Positions 9,001 to 17,518 of a stretch of DNA of 64,000 bases are shown here, in pieces. This DNA is from Candidatus Sulfotelmatobacter sp. Lineage in GTDB: Bacteria; Acidobacteriota; Terriglobia; Terriglobales; Acidobacteriaceae. The stretch's first letter is position 1, and the number at the start of each line of letters is the position of its first letter. Location: positions 1-64,000 of the forward strand of contig JAOAPI010000045.1 in the NCBI GenBank assembly GCA_025462865.1, read 5' to 3'. The notes below the pieces were generated by a model that worked only from the letters and a program-made list of their open reading frames with translations, was not told where the DNA came from and made no database searches. A program made the translations under genes and the position numbers.

Positions 9001-9731
9001 AGCAGGAAGCGCTGAAAACGTTCCAAGATCTCAAGGACAAAACTTTTTGGATGGCCGAAATGCTTGGCGGTTACGGAGAGGCCCTTATCCAGGCTGGCCG
9101 CGCAGATGAAGCCAATACCTATTTGAATGATGCTGTCGGCTTGGCGCGCGAGCTGAAGAACGACGGCATGGTGGCGCAGAGTCTGGACTTCCAGGGAGAT
9201 GCTGCCTTCTATCGCGGTGATTCCAAGTCAGCGCGTTCTTTGTATGAGCAGGCGATACCACTCGCCATCCGCAGCAAAGAGCCCGAGAAGATCCTCAACG
9301 CGAAAGCCGATCTGGCGAAGGTCGATATCCAGCAAGGCCACGGCCAGGCGGCCCTCAAGAGCCTGCGTCCTCTTGTGCAGCAGGCCGAGAGTCTCGGTCT
9401 TAAGTACATCGCCGCAAGCTGTTCGATTGTCATGGCGGAAGCCTTGGTTCAAAACCGTGACTTCACCCATGCACGCCAGGAACTGGGGCGGGTTTTGCTG
9501 CTCTCCGACAAATGGGGGACGAAGCCCCTCAGCGCTCGGGCTCATTTCCTTTTGGCTACCATCGCGCGGGAATCCGACAACAGCACTGAAGCGCAAGAGA
9601 ACTATCGCACTACTCTTCAACTGATCGACGGTATGCGCAAAGAACAGGGCGCCGACAAAATCCTGCAGCGATCCGATCTGAAGACCATGTTCGACGAGGC
9701 AACACGCTGGTCTCAGTCCGCCAAGATGTGA
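6084..9731 (+). CDS. membrane Ser/Thr protein kinase with FlgO/TolB-like domain and TPR array
   Basis: The start is ATG 6084 (1215 residues); a TTG at 6042 in the same frame is less likely. The kinase domain (about 94-355) is complete: glycine loop LLGEGGMGAVY, ATP lysine in VALKLIRPEL, HRDLKPQN near 217, DFGLA near 237 and a MSPEQ activation segment. A single membrane helix (WTGIAAVVVLAIVGFLF) lies near 379-399. Next comes a LAILPFRNASGDPSADWLG segment like the FlgO/TolB-N-type domain found after many acidobacterial kinases, then about 15 TPR-like helical hairpins from 568 to the end. The kinase faces the cytoplasm and the TPRs the periplasm, which suggests a signal receptor. Partners are unknown. 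Confidence 0.92.
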   Translation: MPNRNPNPDPRAVSTGPAGVSVPAKGDSSPSDLAGDPDATLVDLAPPSSDPAATLVDVDATFVDTKLSSPRSGTKSSTRLQMSVPVLQTGVVLAGRYEILQLLGEGGMGAVYKAMDRELDRPVALKLIRPELASRPAILARFKQELLLAHQVTHKNVIRIYDLGDADGVKFITMEFVEGQDLRALILERKKFSPEDAVEIIQQVCRALEAAHSVGVIHRDLKPQNIMRDQTGRILVMDFGLARTVAGDGMTQTGALVGTMEYMSPEQALAKDLDHRSDLFTLGLILYELLAGVTPYKAESAIASLIKRNQERAIPVSDHDEKIPRALSNIVSKCLERDPVLRYQNAGELLRDLDAWQGNRAAATLGFQPAVEPWGRTIHWPIWTGIAAVVVLAIVGFLFRGTLVSPSTTKTASGPALSLAILPFRNASGDPSADWLGPSLADMLSTDVGQSARLRTVSQERLHQVLSDLRIAPNASIEPATLRRLAEFSNADKLVWGQYAKFGGQIRIDATLLDLKDDRSVPIKIEAVDEKDIPGAVDRLAESIRQKLALPENVLKELKASSFQPNSSSVEALRDYDQGIVLQRGGKILEAQKQFEAATKADSNFALAFSKLAQSYSSLGYDSEAEQSARRAVELSQNLPEAEKYLISAIRWQITKNYPEAIKAYENLAHASPDNTDVQSALASVYEDAGDFAKAREYYQKLLLVNPKDLTAVLELGRVTTNGGDPQGSLEPLNRAYSLSIQLDNQEQKAASLHAMAIAYRMLGKPADALHDEQEALIIWHHIGQKRGEAASLNEMANAQALLGKNQEALSNFQQASQLRREIGDKRGLGDTMVDMGNFVADRGDHDQALKMYKEGLQIERDMGNEGLQATLLNNIGSVYSEKGQYEDALTYFQQALQLREKANVPRDIVEAVHNLGEVSLYMGQYDQAIAQYMRALALRRSISDARGAAIESYSLGTVFLYQGRFGAAVNAKQEALKTFQDLKDKTFWMAEMLGGYGEALIQAGRADEANTYLNDAVGLARELKNDGMVAQSLDFQGDAAFYRGDSKSARSLYEQAIPLAIRSKEPEKILNAKADLAKVDIQQGHGQAALKSLRPLVQQAESLGLKYIAASCSIVMAEALVQNRDFTHARQELGRVLLLSDKWGTKPLSARAHFLLATIARESDNSTEAQENYRTTLQLIDGMRKEQGADKILQRSDLKTMFDEATRWSQSAKM

Positions 9732-9809
9732 CGCATATCCCACTGAGGACGCAGTTCGCTACAACGCGGATCGACGAGTACACCTTCTTCTGCATTGTCA
9801 TCAGGAAAC

Positions 9810-9844
9810 AAAAAAAGGGTGCAGGACCCGCCTGCACCCCTTTT
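9810..9844. terminator. bidirectional intrinsic terminator
   Basis: An A-tract is followed by GGGTGCAGG, loop ACCCG, CCTGCACCC and C-TTTT. The 9-bp stem has A and T tracts on the two sides, so it can end both the kinase-TPR gene (+) and the PxKF gene (-), which converge on it. Confidence 0.85.
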
Positions 9845-9862
9845 GAGATCAAAGTGAACTCC

Positions 9863-11392
9863 CTATTTGAATTGGAACTGTGCTGGAGTCACAAAGAAAC
9901 CACCGGAACTATACGTAAACGTGATTTCAGCACAGGTACCCTTAGGAGTGCCCGAGGGAGTCTTCCAGTTGTATTGGTAAAGCCCGGGCTGCGTGCCTGA
10001 GAGGTTTTGCAAGCCCGAATTGCCGGCAGCGTTTGTCGGCAGAGCATCCGTACCCTCCGTGGCAGCCGCTTTGCAAAGTGATCCTGGCGCCGTAAACGCC
10101 TGGATGAATATCCACGGTGTCAATAGGCCTATAGGCGCGGTGCAGGTCCCAGACGAATTCACGGCTGTGCACAAACTGAGATTTGTGATTGGATTGCCCT
10201 GATTGTCGAGTTGCACCCACTGTAAGGGCACCGCTGAGCCTGCCTTCACCAGGTTCAGAGCGGTGTCGGAAACCGGCGAATTAAATCCCACGAAGGTAGC
10301 GGTGGTGCCGGTAATTACCGGAGCACTCGGCGTATAGGTTGCGACGAAGCAACCGTTAGTCGGGTTTGTTCCGCCCCTTGTAACCGGGTCAACCCTGTTT
10401 ACGCTGTAGCTCAGGAAGACACTCTGAGCAGCGGTTCCGGTTGTCGGACAAGATTGATTCGGAACGTACAGGTAATCGGGGCCGCCGATCGCTGGAAGAT
10501 CAGCCGGCAGGTCGTAGTTGGTCATCATCTGGTAGAGAAATGTATCGCAGTCATTGGAGGGGGCCGCTCCCTGCACACAAGTTTGATGGAGCTCAACACA
10601 TGTGTCTTGGGTGCCGCTGAAATCCGCATAGGGAACGCACTTCTCGTTCGGGAAGTTCGTAGGCGCGACGAAATCTTTCTTCGCGACCAGAAAAGCGGTT
10701 ATCGTTACCAACTCGCCGCCCTGATTGTTGAACGGTGTGATCTTGTAGTTGTCGGCGCCAATCGGATATATAGTCGTCACGCCTGGGAACACGGGTTGGG
10801 TCTGCGAGATTAGGCCGAACGACGTAGGAGTTCCTTCCATCGCAAACCAGGTGCTCCCATTATTAGAAATCGCGGGATTGAAGGAGAGTGTTCCACTGGC
10901 GGCTGGCGGCATGCCAACGGTAATTCCACCTATCACTTGTGAACTAAAGCCGCTGAATGTAGAGTTCGGCCCTTCGTAACCGCTTGGGATGTAGCCCTCT
11001 GGACTTGGGAAGCAATCGGCGGCATTGAAAGTGCAGGGGCCATCTGCATCGAAATTAAAGATCCCCCCGAACGTCAGGTCCGGCGAACTCAGGGTGATGG
11101 AATGCAATGTTCCACCAGAACTGTTTTGAACCCCAACCAAAGTGTCTTCCACGTTGTCATAGGGATTTCTGTTGCCAAGCGTTGTCACGGTAAAGGCAGT
11201 GGCGTTTCCGCTGCCGTCAACCTGGTTTACAGTGATCAGAGCGCCGCAACCGAGCGCAGTCCCAACGGGCAGTGCACTTGCGCACTGGTCCAGATCCTGC
11301 GCCCACAGACTAGCGACGGACCCCATCCCTGCCAGAACTATTAACAAAGCGAATCGAGCGATGCGACATAGCACGAAATTGTAAATCTTCAT
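9863..11392 (-). CDS. secreted protein with C-terminal PxKF-type domain
   Basis: The 509-residue product has a signal peptide (FALLIVLAGMGSVASLWA|Q). The first 340 residues form a cysteine-containing, Gly/Ser/Thr-rich extracellular region with no named domain. Its NFDADGPCTFNAADC and SGTLSFNP segments suggest beta structure. From about residue 355 the pattern GFNSPVSDTALNLVKAGSAV, then PLQW and a final GLYQYNWKTP, GTCAEITFTY and AQFQFK matches the PxKF domain found at the C-termini of many secreted bacterial proteins. It is likely an exported or surface protein of unknown role. It converges with the kinase-TPR gene on a shared terminator. Confidence 0.75.
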   Translation of the reverse strand: MKIYNFVLCRIARFALLIVLAGMGSVASLWAQDLDQCASALPVGTALGCGALITVNQVDGSGNATAFTVTTLGNRNPYDNVEDTLVGVQNSSGGTLHSITLSSPDLTFGGIFNFDADGPCTFNAADCFPSPEGYIPSGYEGPNSTFSGFSSQVIGGITVGMPPAASGTLSFNPAISNNGSTWFAMEGTPTSFGLISQTQPVFPGVTTIYPIGADNYKITPFNNQGGELVTITAFLVAKKDFVAPTNFPNEKCVPYADFSGTQDTCVELHQTCVQGAAPSNDCDTFLYQMMTNYDLPADLPAIGGPDYLYVPNQSCPTTGTAAQSVFLSYSVNRVDPVTRGGTNPTNGCFVATYTPSAPVITGTTATFVGFNSPVSDTALNLVKAGSAVPLQWVQLDNQGNPITNLSLCTAVNSSGTCTAPIGLLTPWIFIQAFTAPGSLCKAAATEGTDALPTNAAGNSGLQNLSGTQPGLYQYNWKTPSGTPKGTCAEITFTYSSGGFFVTPAQFQFK

Positions 11393-12172
11393 GTGCCCTC
11401 CTTGGGCAAGCTCTGTACGGCTGCAAAGGCACGATCTCGTCGACTGTAGCCGTCACTTCAATCTTGTGAAACGCGAGGGCACTCAATAGCGGAGCATAAT
11501 TTGCTCCCCGGTAAGTTCAGGCAGGCTAAACGTACACCCAAACATACCGCCAGCCAGCAGCACCTTGCGTACATCGAGAATCGCCAGACAGAATGTCGAT
11601 TAAGGAATCGGTACCGCTGTAGCTGTCATTGACTAGAGCCCGGACTCGAAAAGAAACCTGGGATCACAAATCGGAGTTCAGAACTCAACAATTCTCAACC
11701 GAAGTGCGGTTTCTTAACGGGGGAGAAAAGACCGCGACCGGTTGTCTGTTCCGGAACCGACATTCATTTATTACGTCGATCCATTTCGCACCGATTGAAA
11801 CATCCCCATGTTGCACCGGTAAGGGATGTCTGGGAATCGGACCGGCCAACAAGGGGGGAGTCGCCGGAAAGCCGATGGTGATTCTGAGTCTTATTGTCTC
11901 CCGTGTCAAGGGAAAAGCGGGGCTGGCAAGGGATCTAGGCCGCAGTCGGAACTCCGATAAGGACGGGACGGAGGCTTCACGCTGCAGATTTCAGCACATT
12001 CGGAGGTTGGCTGCCCCTGACGCTTAATAAGCCGGGCAGGTGGATCAATCCTTACTGAATTTCGACCAATGCGATGACAGAATCCCGCTAAGGCTGATCC
12101 CGACATTCGCAGTGGAGTTGGTGTTGAGTTTTTCTTGCCGCTTCCATTGGGGTAGCCAAGCGGTCGCCGGTG
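11393..12172. other. 780-bp stretch without a recognisable gene
   Basis: It lies between the starting side of the PxKF gene and the end of the helix-turn-helix gene. A 132-codon plus-strand frame (11629-12027) has no domain, signal or ribosome site, and I do not call it. A weak inverted repeat (ACATCCC at 11800, GGGATGT near 11823) has a 15-base loop. Nothing else was seen. Confidence 0.5.
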
Positions 12173-12505
12173 TCATTTTTTTACTACTTTCTGCATTCCT
12201 TGCTTTTGGCCGGATGGAGCTTTCTCATGGCGGATGAAAGAGAGGCCGCGTTTCAGTTCGGCGGAAAGGTCGGTGCTTTCGGTGGCCACATGAACTGGCT
12301 TTCCCGAATCTTTTCCGAGCCAGCCATTCAACTCTTCCCGCGAAGTGCTGACGAATCGACCCTCCCGGCGGATTGGCATTCCTTCCGCCGCCCATCGCTG
12401 AACAACCGACACCGGTTCGCCGAGAAACGCGGCAATTTCTTTCCATCCTTTGAGGGGGCCCGAAGCGGCTGCTTTGGTAGCCGTAGCGTTGGAGGGTTTT
12501 CGCAT
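12173..12505 (-). CDS. small helix-turn-helix (MerR/excisionase-like) DNA-binding protein
   Basis: The 110-residue product contains GWKEIAAFLGEPVSVVQRWA, then GMPIRREGRFVSTSREELN and GWLG. This is the compact winged helix-turn-helix used by excisionase- and MerR-like proteins to read DNA; acidobacterial proteins often have the GWKEIA-x5-V-x-x-VQRW form. The C-terminal 50 residues are not recognised. The start ATG directly follows the stop of the upstream 60-residue gene (TAA then ATG, no gap), so the two are co-translated. There is no integrase or phage gene nearby, so a regulatory role is more likely than excision. Confidence 0.75.
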   Translation of the reverse strand: MRKPSNATATKAAASGPLKGWKEIAAFLGEPVSVVQRWAAEGMPIRREGRFVSTSREELNGWLGKDSGKPVHVATESTDLSAELKRGLSFIRHEKAPSGQKQGMQKVVKK

Positions 12506-12688
12506 TTAGCCTCCATTTTCTCCCAGAGCCTTGATTTGATCCGCTATTTCCCGTCGACGGTTCTGCCGCTTATCGAATTCGCTAACCTCCAGTTCGGACC
12601 GCGGCCCTGTTTCATATTTGCTATCCAACTCTTTCAGCAAGGCTAACTCTTTTAACAGATCCATCATCGTTTCCGACGGCACGCTCAC
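12506..12688 (-). CDS. small charged hypothetical protein, 60 aa, paired with the HTH gene
   Basis: A GTG start at 12688 has a strong GGGAGG ribosome site about 8 bases upstream. The product is helical and charged (LLKELALLKELDSKYETGP, then FDKRQNRRREIADQIKALGE). I recall similar short proteins in Acidobacteria, without a function. Its stop abuts the ATG of the helix-turn-helix gene, which suggests a two-gene unit. It could be a partner or an antitoxin-like peptide for that protein; this is speculation. Confidence 0.65.
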   Translation of the reverse strand: MSVPSETMMDLLKELALLKELDSKYETGPRSELEVSEFDKRQNRRREIADQIKALGENGG

Positions 12689-13169
12689 TGTTCGTACCTC
12701 CCAGTCTCCGGATTAGTGTTGCGAGGCTCCTCGTCCCGTTCGAGCGCACTTCACTATGATGCGATTTTTCTTCAGAAGATTGCCGCGGGCGAGGTTAGCG
12801 GACGGCTTTCTCATTGGCCAAGCGCGACAATCTTGGCTTACAAGCGCGGCGAAATTCGCCTTCCACAACGGCCAAGAGAATCGAAAGAGTAAACGGTCTT
12901 GGCCCGCAAAGGTTCGCGGTTTAAACACTTCTTTATTTCAGAAAGATCCGATAAACGACCTGATTGACAGTCGGGAATTGACCATGCTATAGGTCGTCGT
13001 TCGATTCAATCTACGATGTGAGACCTCAGCACAGGAAGAAGTATCCGCCGGACTCGCGCCCGCTCGCCGCGCCCGGAAACGTTTGACGAAAATTGGTAAG
13101 GATTAACAATTAGTCAACTATTTCGCGTTTCCACTGCGTGAGTACATAGCTTAGCTTCGGAGGTAGTTC
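12689..13169. other. intergenic/leader region of the Oar-like receptor gene
   Basis: No gene is recognised. It holds a promoter at 12964-12993 and then a leader of about 170 bases that ends in the GGAGGT ribosome site (13159-13164). Confidence 0.5.
12964..12993 (+). promoter_or_regulatory. sigma70-type promoter of the Oar-like receptor gene
   Basis: A perfect TTGACA (12964-12969), an 18-base spacer and TATAGG (12988-12993). It would give a 5' untranslated region of about 170 bases. Confidence 0.5.
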
Positions 13170-16100
13170 ATGACTCGGATCCTGTTGAGCATCCGCCTGT
13201 TTGTAATCTTCGCGATTCTCACCCTTGTATCCTCATATGCTCTGGCCCAGTACGGCGCAAGCTTGGAAGGCACAGTGACTGACAAGAGCGGGGCGGTCAT
13301 CTCCGTTGCCACAGTCACGGCTACGAACCAAGCCACAGGTGTAAGCCGAAGTGCCGTGACGGGAGACTCCGGATTTTACCGGATCACCGGACTTCCTCCC
13401 GGCACCTATACGGTTGCGGCGGACGCAGGCGGCTTCAAGAAAAGCTCTACGCCCAATGTCGAGGTGGTCGCCGAAGCGGTAAACGGCGCGAATGTCACCT
13501 TGCAGACCGGATCTGCCAGTGAAACGGTGACTGTGACCGCCTCTACCAGCGAAGATCTGCAGACCGAAAGCGCCAGCGTGACCGGAACCATAACATCGCA
13601 ACAAATTGTTGAGTTGCCAGATTATGGCCGCGACCCGTACGCTTTGATTCGAGTGACGCCCGGCGTTTTTTCCGACTACTCGCGTCAGGGCAACGGCAAT
13701 GCCCTCGCTATCCCCCAACAGAACGGGCCGGGTGGCTCGAATTCTCAGATTTTCCAAACGGAGAACCAGGTTCAGGCCATTGCCAATGGGCAGCGCGTTT
13801 CAGCCAACAACTACATGCTCGATGGAGTCAGTATTAACAGTTTGGAATGGGGCGGCGCAGCGGTAATTACTCCCAATCAGGAATCTGTACAGGAAGTGGC
13901 CGTCTCATCCAGCAGCTATTCCGCCCAGGACGGTCGGAACTCGGGTGCGCAAGTCAAGGTGATTTCCAAAACTGGCACCAACAGGCTGCACGGCAGCGGC
14001 TTCTTCAAGATTAACGACAAAGGACTGAACGCCTTTAATAAGTTCTACGGACCAACCAATGTGCCCGCCTCCAAGATTACCTGCGAGACGGCAACGCCCA
14101 GCCAATTCACGACTACGGCGGTCCACTGCCCTGATCGCGTAGATCAGAAGTATCGCGATTTCGCCGGCAGTATTGGCGGACCGATTGTCAAGGACAAGCT
14201 GTTCTTTTTCTTTTCCTATGAGGGAGTTCGGCTGCAGAACACGGTGCCGGTACGCTCGGTAAATTTGGAAACGCCGCAATTCGAACAGTATGTGATCCAG
14301 AATAATCCCGGCAGCATAGCGGCGCAGATTTTCAGCACGCCCGGGATCGCGCCCCGCATTACCACCGTCATTTCCACGACAGACTGCTGCTCATTGATTC
14401 CAAACTATGGCCTCGGCAAGTCTTATCCCGGCGGAGCTCCAGCCGTTGGTGGCGGTCCGGACGGCATTCCAGACTGGGGAATATTTGATCTCACCGTACC
14501 CAATTCAAGCAGCGGGAATCAATACAACGGGCGGGTTGACTACACCAAAGGGAACAATCAATTCTTTGTAAGCACCTATATCGTCCGGCTCAACAACTTT
14601 AATGGCGGGCAGCGGCCGATCCAAGATATAACTCTGCAACCACACAACTATGCGGGAACGATTGGATGGACTCGGATCATCAGCGGCACGATGCTAAACG
14701 AGTTGCGTGCGAATTTCACGCGATACGACTTCAGCCAGTTGCAGCCCACTGGGCAAACCAATTACGGAATTCCACAAATCAGGCTATTCGATTTCGATAT
14801 TGCTGCTGGCGGACCCACAGGTTTTAGCCCTAACGATGGCTTCATCGGTATCGGACAGAGCGGCACCACTCCAGGTGCATTAGCGCAAAATACATACGGG
14901 CTGGCCGAAACGTTCAGCTTGGTCCGAAACAAGCATGCCTGGAAGTTTGGCGTAGAAGCTCGTCACCAACAAAACAACAACAACGAGCCAGGAGCAGAGC
15001 GGCCGCAATATCAATTCCGGGGCTTGCTGAACTTTGCCAACGACGCGTGCTGCTTTTTCGAACAAGTGCAGGTGAATCCTACCGGCGGCCCGGTAAACGG
15101 GCAGCGTCATTTTCGTGACGCCGACTATGCCCTTTTCGCCCAGGATGACTGGAAGCTTCGACCTAATCTGACGATCAATCTCGGCGTCCGTTGGGAATAC
15201 TTCACGCCTCTTACCGAAGCCAGGGGTACGCTGAGCAATTACGTCTTCGGCTCGGAAGGCTTTATCAATGGTTTCGTATGCGCCCCTGTTGCACCGCTTA
15301 CTCCCTGTAAAAACGGTAACCAACTTTATCAACCAGATAGGAATAACTTTGGCCCCCGCATCGGATTTGCCTGGAGCCCCGGGATGTATGGAGGCAAGAC
15401 CGTATTCCGAGGGGGCTTTGGGGTGGTGTTTAATCGCAACAGCGACATAGTGTATGACAACGTACGACAGGACACTCCGTACTCCGCTCTAGCCACGGCT
15501 TGCTGCACCGATCCTACGACGCCCACTCAGGCACCCTTCGGAACGAACATTCTTTATGCCGTCGGAGCCAATACCCAAGCCACGAGTTTTCCAGTGAATC
15601 CCGCGTTTTCGAATGGGGTCAACTCGCAAGGTGCTCTGTGTGCCGACCCCGCCTGTAGCACTACGAATCAGGTCCAGCTGTTCGGCGCTTTACCTAACGA
15701 GCCGAACCCCTACGTTTATATCTTCTCGCTCGAAACTCAAATTGAGCCCATGAGAGATTTAGTGGCCAAGATCGGTTATCAGGGAAGCAGAGCGCGGAAG
15801 TTAGTTCGGACGATTGATCTGAACCGCATTATGCCGGGTGATACTTTCGACGGAACGCAGGACAAAATTCAGAACAAGGGATCGAACGGTGATCCTTGTG
15901 GGCCGACGAACCCGACTTGCCTGGCCTCGCACCCCACAGGGAACCCACTTTTCAACAACATTTTCTTCCCCTTGCCGGACGTAAACGCGAGCTACGACGC
16001 AGCAGTTTTCAGCGCCAACTATAGAATGCGGCATGGCCTGCAATTCGGCGCCAACTATAGCTGGAGTCATGCTATCGATACCGCTTCATACGAACTTGGT

Positions 16101-16772
16101 TTCCAGCAAACGGATCCTGGTAATCAGGCGCTGGATCGCGGCAACTCCGACTTCGACATCCGGCAAAACTTTGTGCTCAATGCTCTGTGGGATGTCCCAT
16201 TCTTTCGGGGACGTCACGATTTCCTTGGAACTGTTGCCGGGGGGTGGACCATCAGCGGGATTATGAGCAAGCACTCCGGCTTTCCTTTCTCGGCTCTGAT
16301 TGGCAGTTGTGATACGAATAACGATCGTAATGGCGACGGCTACTGCCCTGACATGCCCTTCAGTTACAACGGCGGCGTCATCGCTAATCCCAGCAAGCAG
16401 CAGTGGATCAATGGAGTTTTTCCAAATTGTCTATCGGTGAATGGACAGGTAACTGCGGCATCCTGTCCCAACTTTGACGTCGCTACTAAAGGACCGGGGT
16501 GCCGTTGCCGCAATATCTTTACTGGTCCCGGTTATACCTCCATCGATGTCAGCCTGGGCAAGGAGTTTGCCATACCAGAAGTAGCTTTTTTTGGAGAAGG
16601 ATCCAAGCTTGCTATCCGAGCGAATCTCTACAACGTTTTTAATATTCTGAATCTCACTCCGTTGATTCCTGCGACATCGTCCACCGACATCATCAATAGC
16701 GGACAGTTCGGGCGCTCATCGGACGGGCTCGCGGGTAGAGTGATTGAGTTCCAGGCGAGGTTGAGTTTTTAA
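13170..16772 (+). CDS. Oar-like TonB-dependent receptor with carboxypeptidase-regulatory domain
   Basis: The ATG has a GGAGGT site six bases upstream. The 1200-residue product has a signal peptide (FVIFAILTLVSSYALA|Q), then a carboxypeptidase-regulatory-like beta domain (SLEGTVTDKSGAVISVATV, TGLPPGTYTVAADAGGFKK, about 30-115). A plug-like region follows (QQIVELPDYGRDPYALIRVTP, NNYMLDGVS), then a long beta-barrel ending in an aromatic residue (FQARLSF). This is the very common acidobacterial Oar/TonB-receptor layout. It sits in the outer membrane and probably imports or binds oligosaccharides or peptides. Substrate is not predictable. TonB is encoded at 52249-53208. Confidence 0.92.
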   Translation: MTRILLSIRLFVIFAILTLVSSYALAQYGASLEGTVTDKSGAVISVATVTATNQATGVSRSAVTGDSGFYRITGLPPGTYTVAADAGGFKKSSTPNVEVVAEAVNGANVTLQTGSASETVTVTASTSEDLQTESASVTGTITSQQIVELPDYGRDPYALIRVTPGVFSDYSRQGNGNALAIPQQNGPGGSNSQIFQTENQVQAIANGQRVSANNYMLDGVSINSLEWGGAAVITPNQESVQEVAVSSSSYSAQDGRNSGAQVKVISKTGTNRLHGSGFFKINDKGLNAFNKFYGPTNVPASKITCETATPSQFTTTAVHCPDRVDQKYRDFAGSIGGPIVKDKLFFFFSYEGVRLQNTVPVRSVNLETPQFEQYVIQNNPGSIAAQIFSTPGIAPRITTVISTTDCCSLIPNYGLGKSYPGGAPAVGGGPDGIPDWGIFDLTVPNSSSGNQYNGRVDYTKGNNQFFVSTYIVRLNNFNGGQRPIQDITLQPHNYAGTIGWTRIISGTMLNELRANFTRYDFSQLQPTGQTNYGIPQIRLFDFDIAAGGPTGFSPNDGFIGIGQSGTTPGALAQNTYGLAETFSLVRNKHAWKFGVEARHQQNNNNEPGAERPQYQFRGLLNFANDACCFFEQVQVNPTGGPVNGQRHFRDADYALFAQDDWKLRPNLTINLGVRWEYFTPLTEARGTLSNYVFGSEGFINGFVCAPVAPLTPCKNGNQLYQPDRNNFGPRIGFAWSPGMYGGKTVFRGGFGVVFNRNSDIVYDNVRQDTPYSALATACCTDPTTPTQAPFGTNILYAVGANTQATSFPVNPAFSNGVNSQGALCADPACSTTNQVQLFGALPNEPNPYVYIFSLETQIEPMRDLVAKIGYQGSRARKLVRTIDLNRIMPGDTFDGTQDKIQNKGSNGDPCGPTNPTCLASHPTGNPLFNNIFFPLPDVNASYDAAVFSANYRMRHGLQFGANYSWSHAIDTASYELGFQQTDPGNQALDRGNSDFDIRQNFVLNALWDVPFFRGRHDFLGTVAGGWTISGIMSKHSGFPFSALIGSCDTNNDRNGDGYCPDMPFSYNGGVIANPSKQQWINGVFPNCLSVNGQVTAASCPNFDVATKGPGCRCRNIFTGPGYTSIDVSLGKEFAIPEVAFFGEGSKLAIRANLYNVFNILNLTPLIPATSSTDIINSGQFGRSSDGLAGRVIEFQARLSF

Positions 16773-16870
16773 ATTAACGTTGCGGAATGATGGCGAAGAG
16801 GGGCGCCGGTTATGAGACTTCGGCTCTCTACCGGTCACGAACGTGTGGGATCGAATCTTTGGCTGCCAAC

Positions 16871-16876
16871 TATAAT
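16871..16876 (+). promoter_or_regulatory. TATAAT box directly before the first salvage gene
   Basis: TATAAT is followed by 8 bases and then ATG at 16885. There is no ribosome site, so the message may be leaderless. No clear -35 box was found. Confidence 0.4.
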
Positions 16877-16884
16877 CAAAGACA

Positions 16885-17337
16885 ATGTCCGCCTCCGAAT
16901 ACTCGGCGATGTTGTCAGTGGCGATCGCGGAAGCCCGCAAGGGGCTGGCCGAAGGCGGCATTCCGATAGGTGCGGCGATTTTCGATGCAAGCGGCAAGCT
17001 CATCGGCGCCGGCCACAATCGCCGCGTGCAGAATGGTGACCCGTCGTTGCACGGCGAAACTGACGCCTTCCGCAACGCTGGGCGCCAGCGCAGCTATCGC
17101 AAGCTCATCATGGTCACGACGCTGGCCCCGTGCTGGTATTGCAGCGGGCTGGTACGGCAATTCAATTTCGGTACCCTGATTGTAGGAGAGAGCCGCAACT
17201 TCCAGGGCGGCATCGAGTGGTTGCGCTCGCTCGGAGTCAATGTCGTCAATCTGGATTCGGAGGAGTGCTTTTTATTATTAAGGGATTACATCCGCGCAAA
17301 TCCCGCGGTATGGAACGAGGACATTGGACAAGAGTAA
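16885..17337 (+). CDS. cytosine deaminase-like protein (fungal FCY1 type)
   Basis: The 150-residue product is a cytidine-deaminase-fold protein. Zinc ligands are in HGETDAFRNAGR and TTLAPCWYCSG, with the Glu of HGE as the catalytic base. The tail (VGESRNFQGGIEWL, LGVNVVNLDSEEC and a final WNEDIGQE) follows the C-terminus of yeast cytosine deaminase closely, more so than guanine deaminase or TadA. The likely reaction is cytosine to uracil, though the exact base is inferred. It heads a cluster with adenosine deaminase, guanine deaminase and a purine permease. The start has TATAAT eight bases upstream and no ribosome site. Confidence 0.85.
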   Translation: MSASEYSAMLSVAIAEARKGLAEGGIPIGAAIFDASGKLIGAGHNRRVQNGDPSLHGETDAFRNAGRQRSYRKLIMVTTLAPCWYCSGLVRQFNFGTLIVGESRNFQGGIEWLRSLGVNVVNLDSEECFLLLRDYIRANPAVWNEDIGQE

Positions 17338-17518
17338 CCGCGTCTCGCCCCCACACAACTGGAAGACTTGAACGGTCCCCCTCAGAAGTGCAACTAAGAA
17401 AAGAGTCCCTGGTCCGCAGTCTCCTTCCCGTTCGAACCCTGACTGAACGAGTGCTGTATGATTTTTGCAGCGCTGTTACCTGCTTGGGGAATCTGCTGCT
17501 GAAAGAAAGCTCCATTCC

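Noticed and set aside
11629-12027. 132-codon plus-strand frame
   Set aside because: No ribosome site or recognisable motif; mixed composition with no hydrophobic core pattern.
12173-12505. The helix-turn-helix gene as a phage excisionase
   Set aside because: No integrase, attachment site or phage gene was seen in the window.
12170-12646. 158-codon plus-strand frame opposite the helix-turn-helix pair
   Set aside because: The minus strand has a real helix-turn-helix motif, a good ribosome site and coupled genes; this frame is its shadow.
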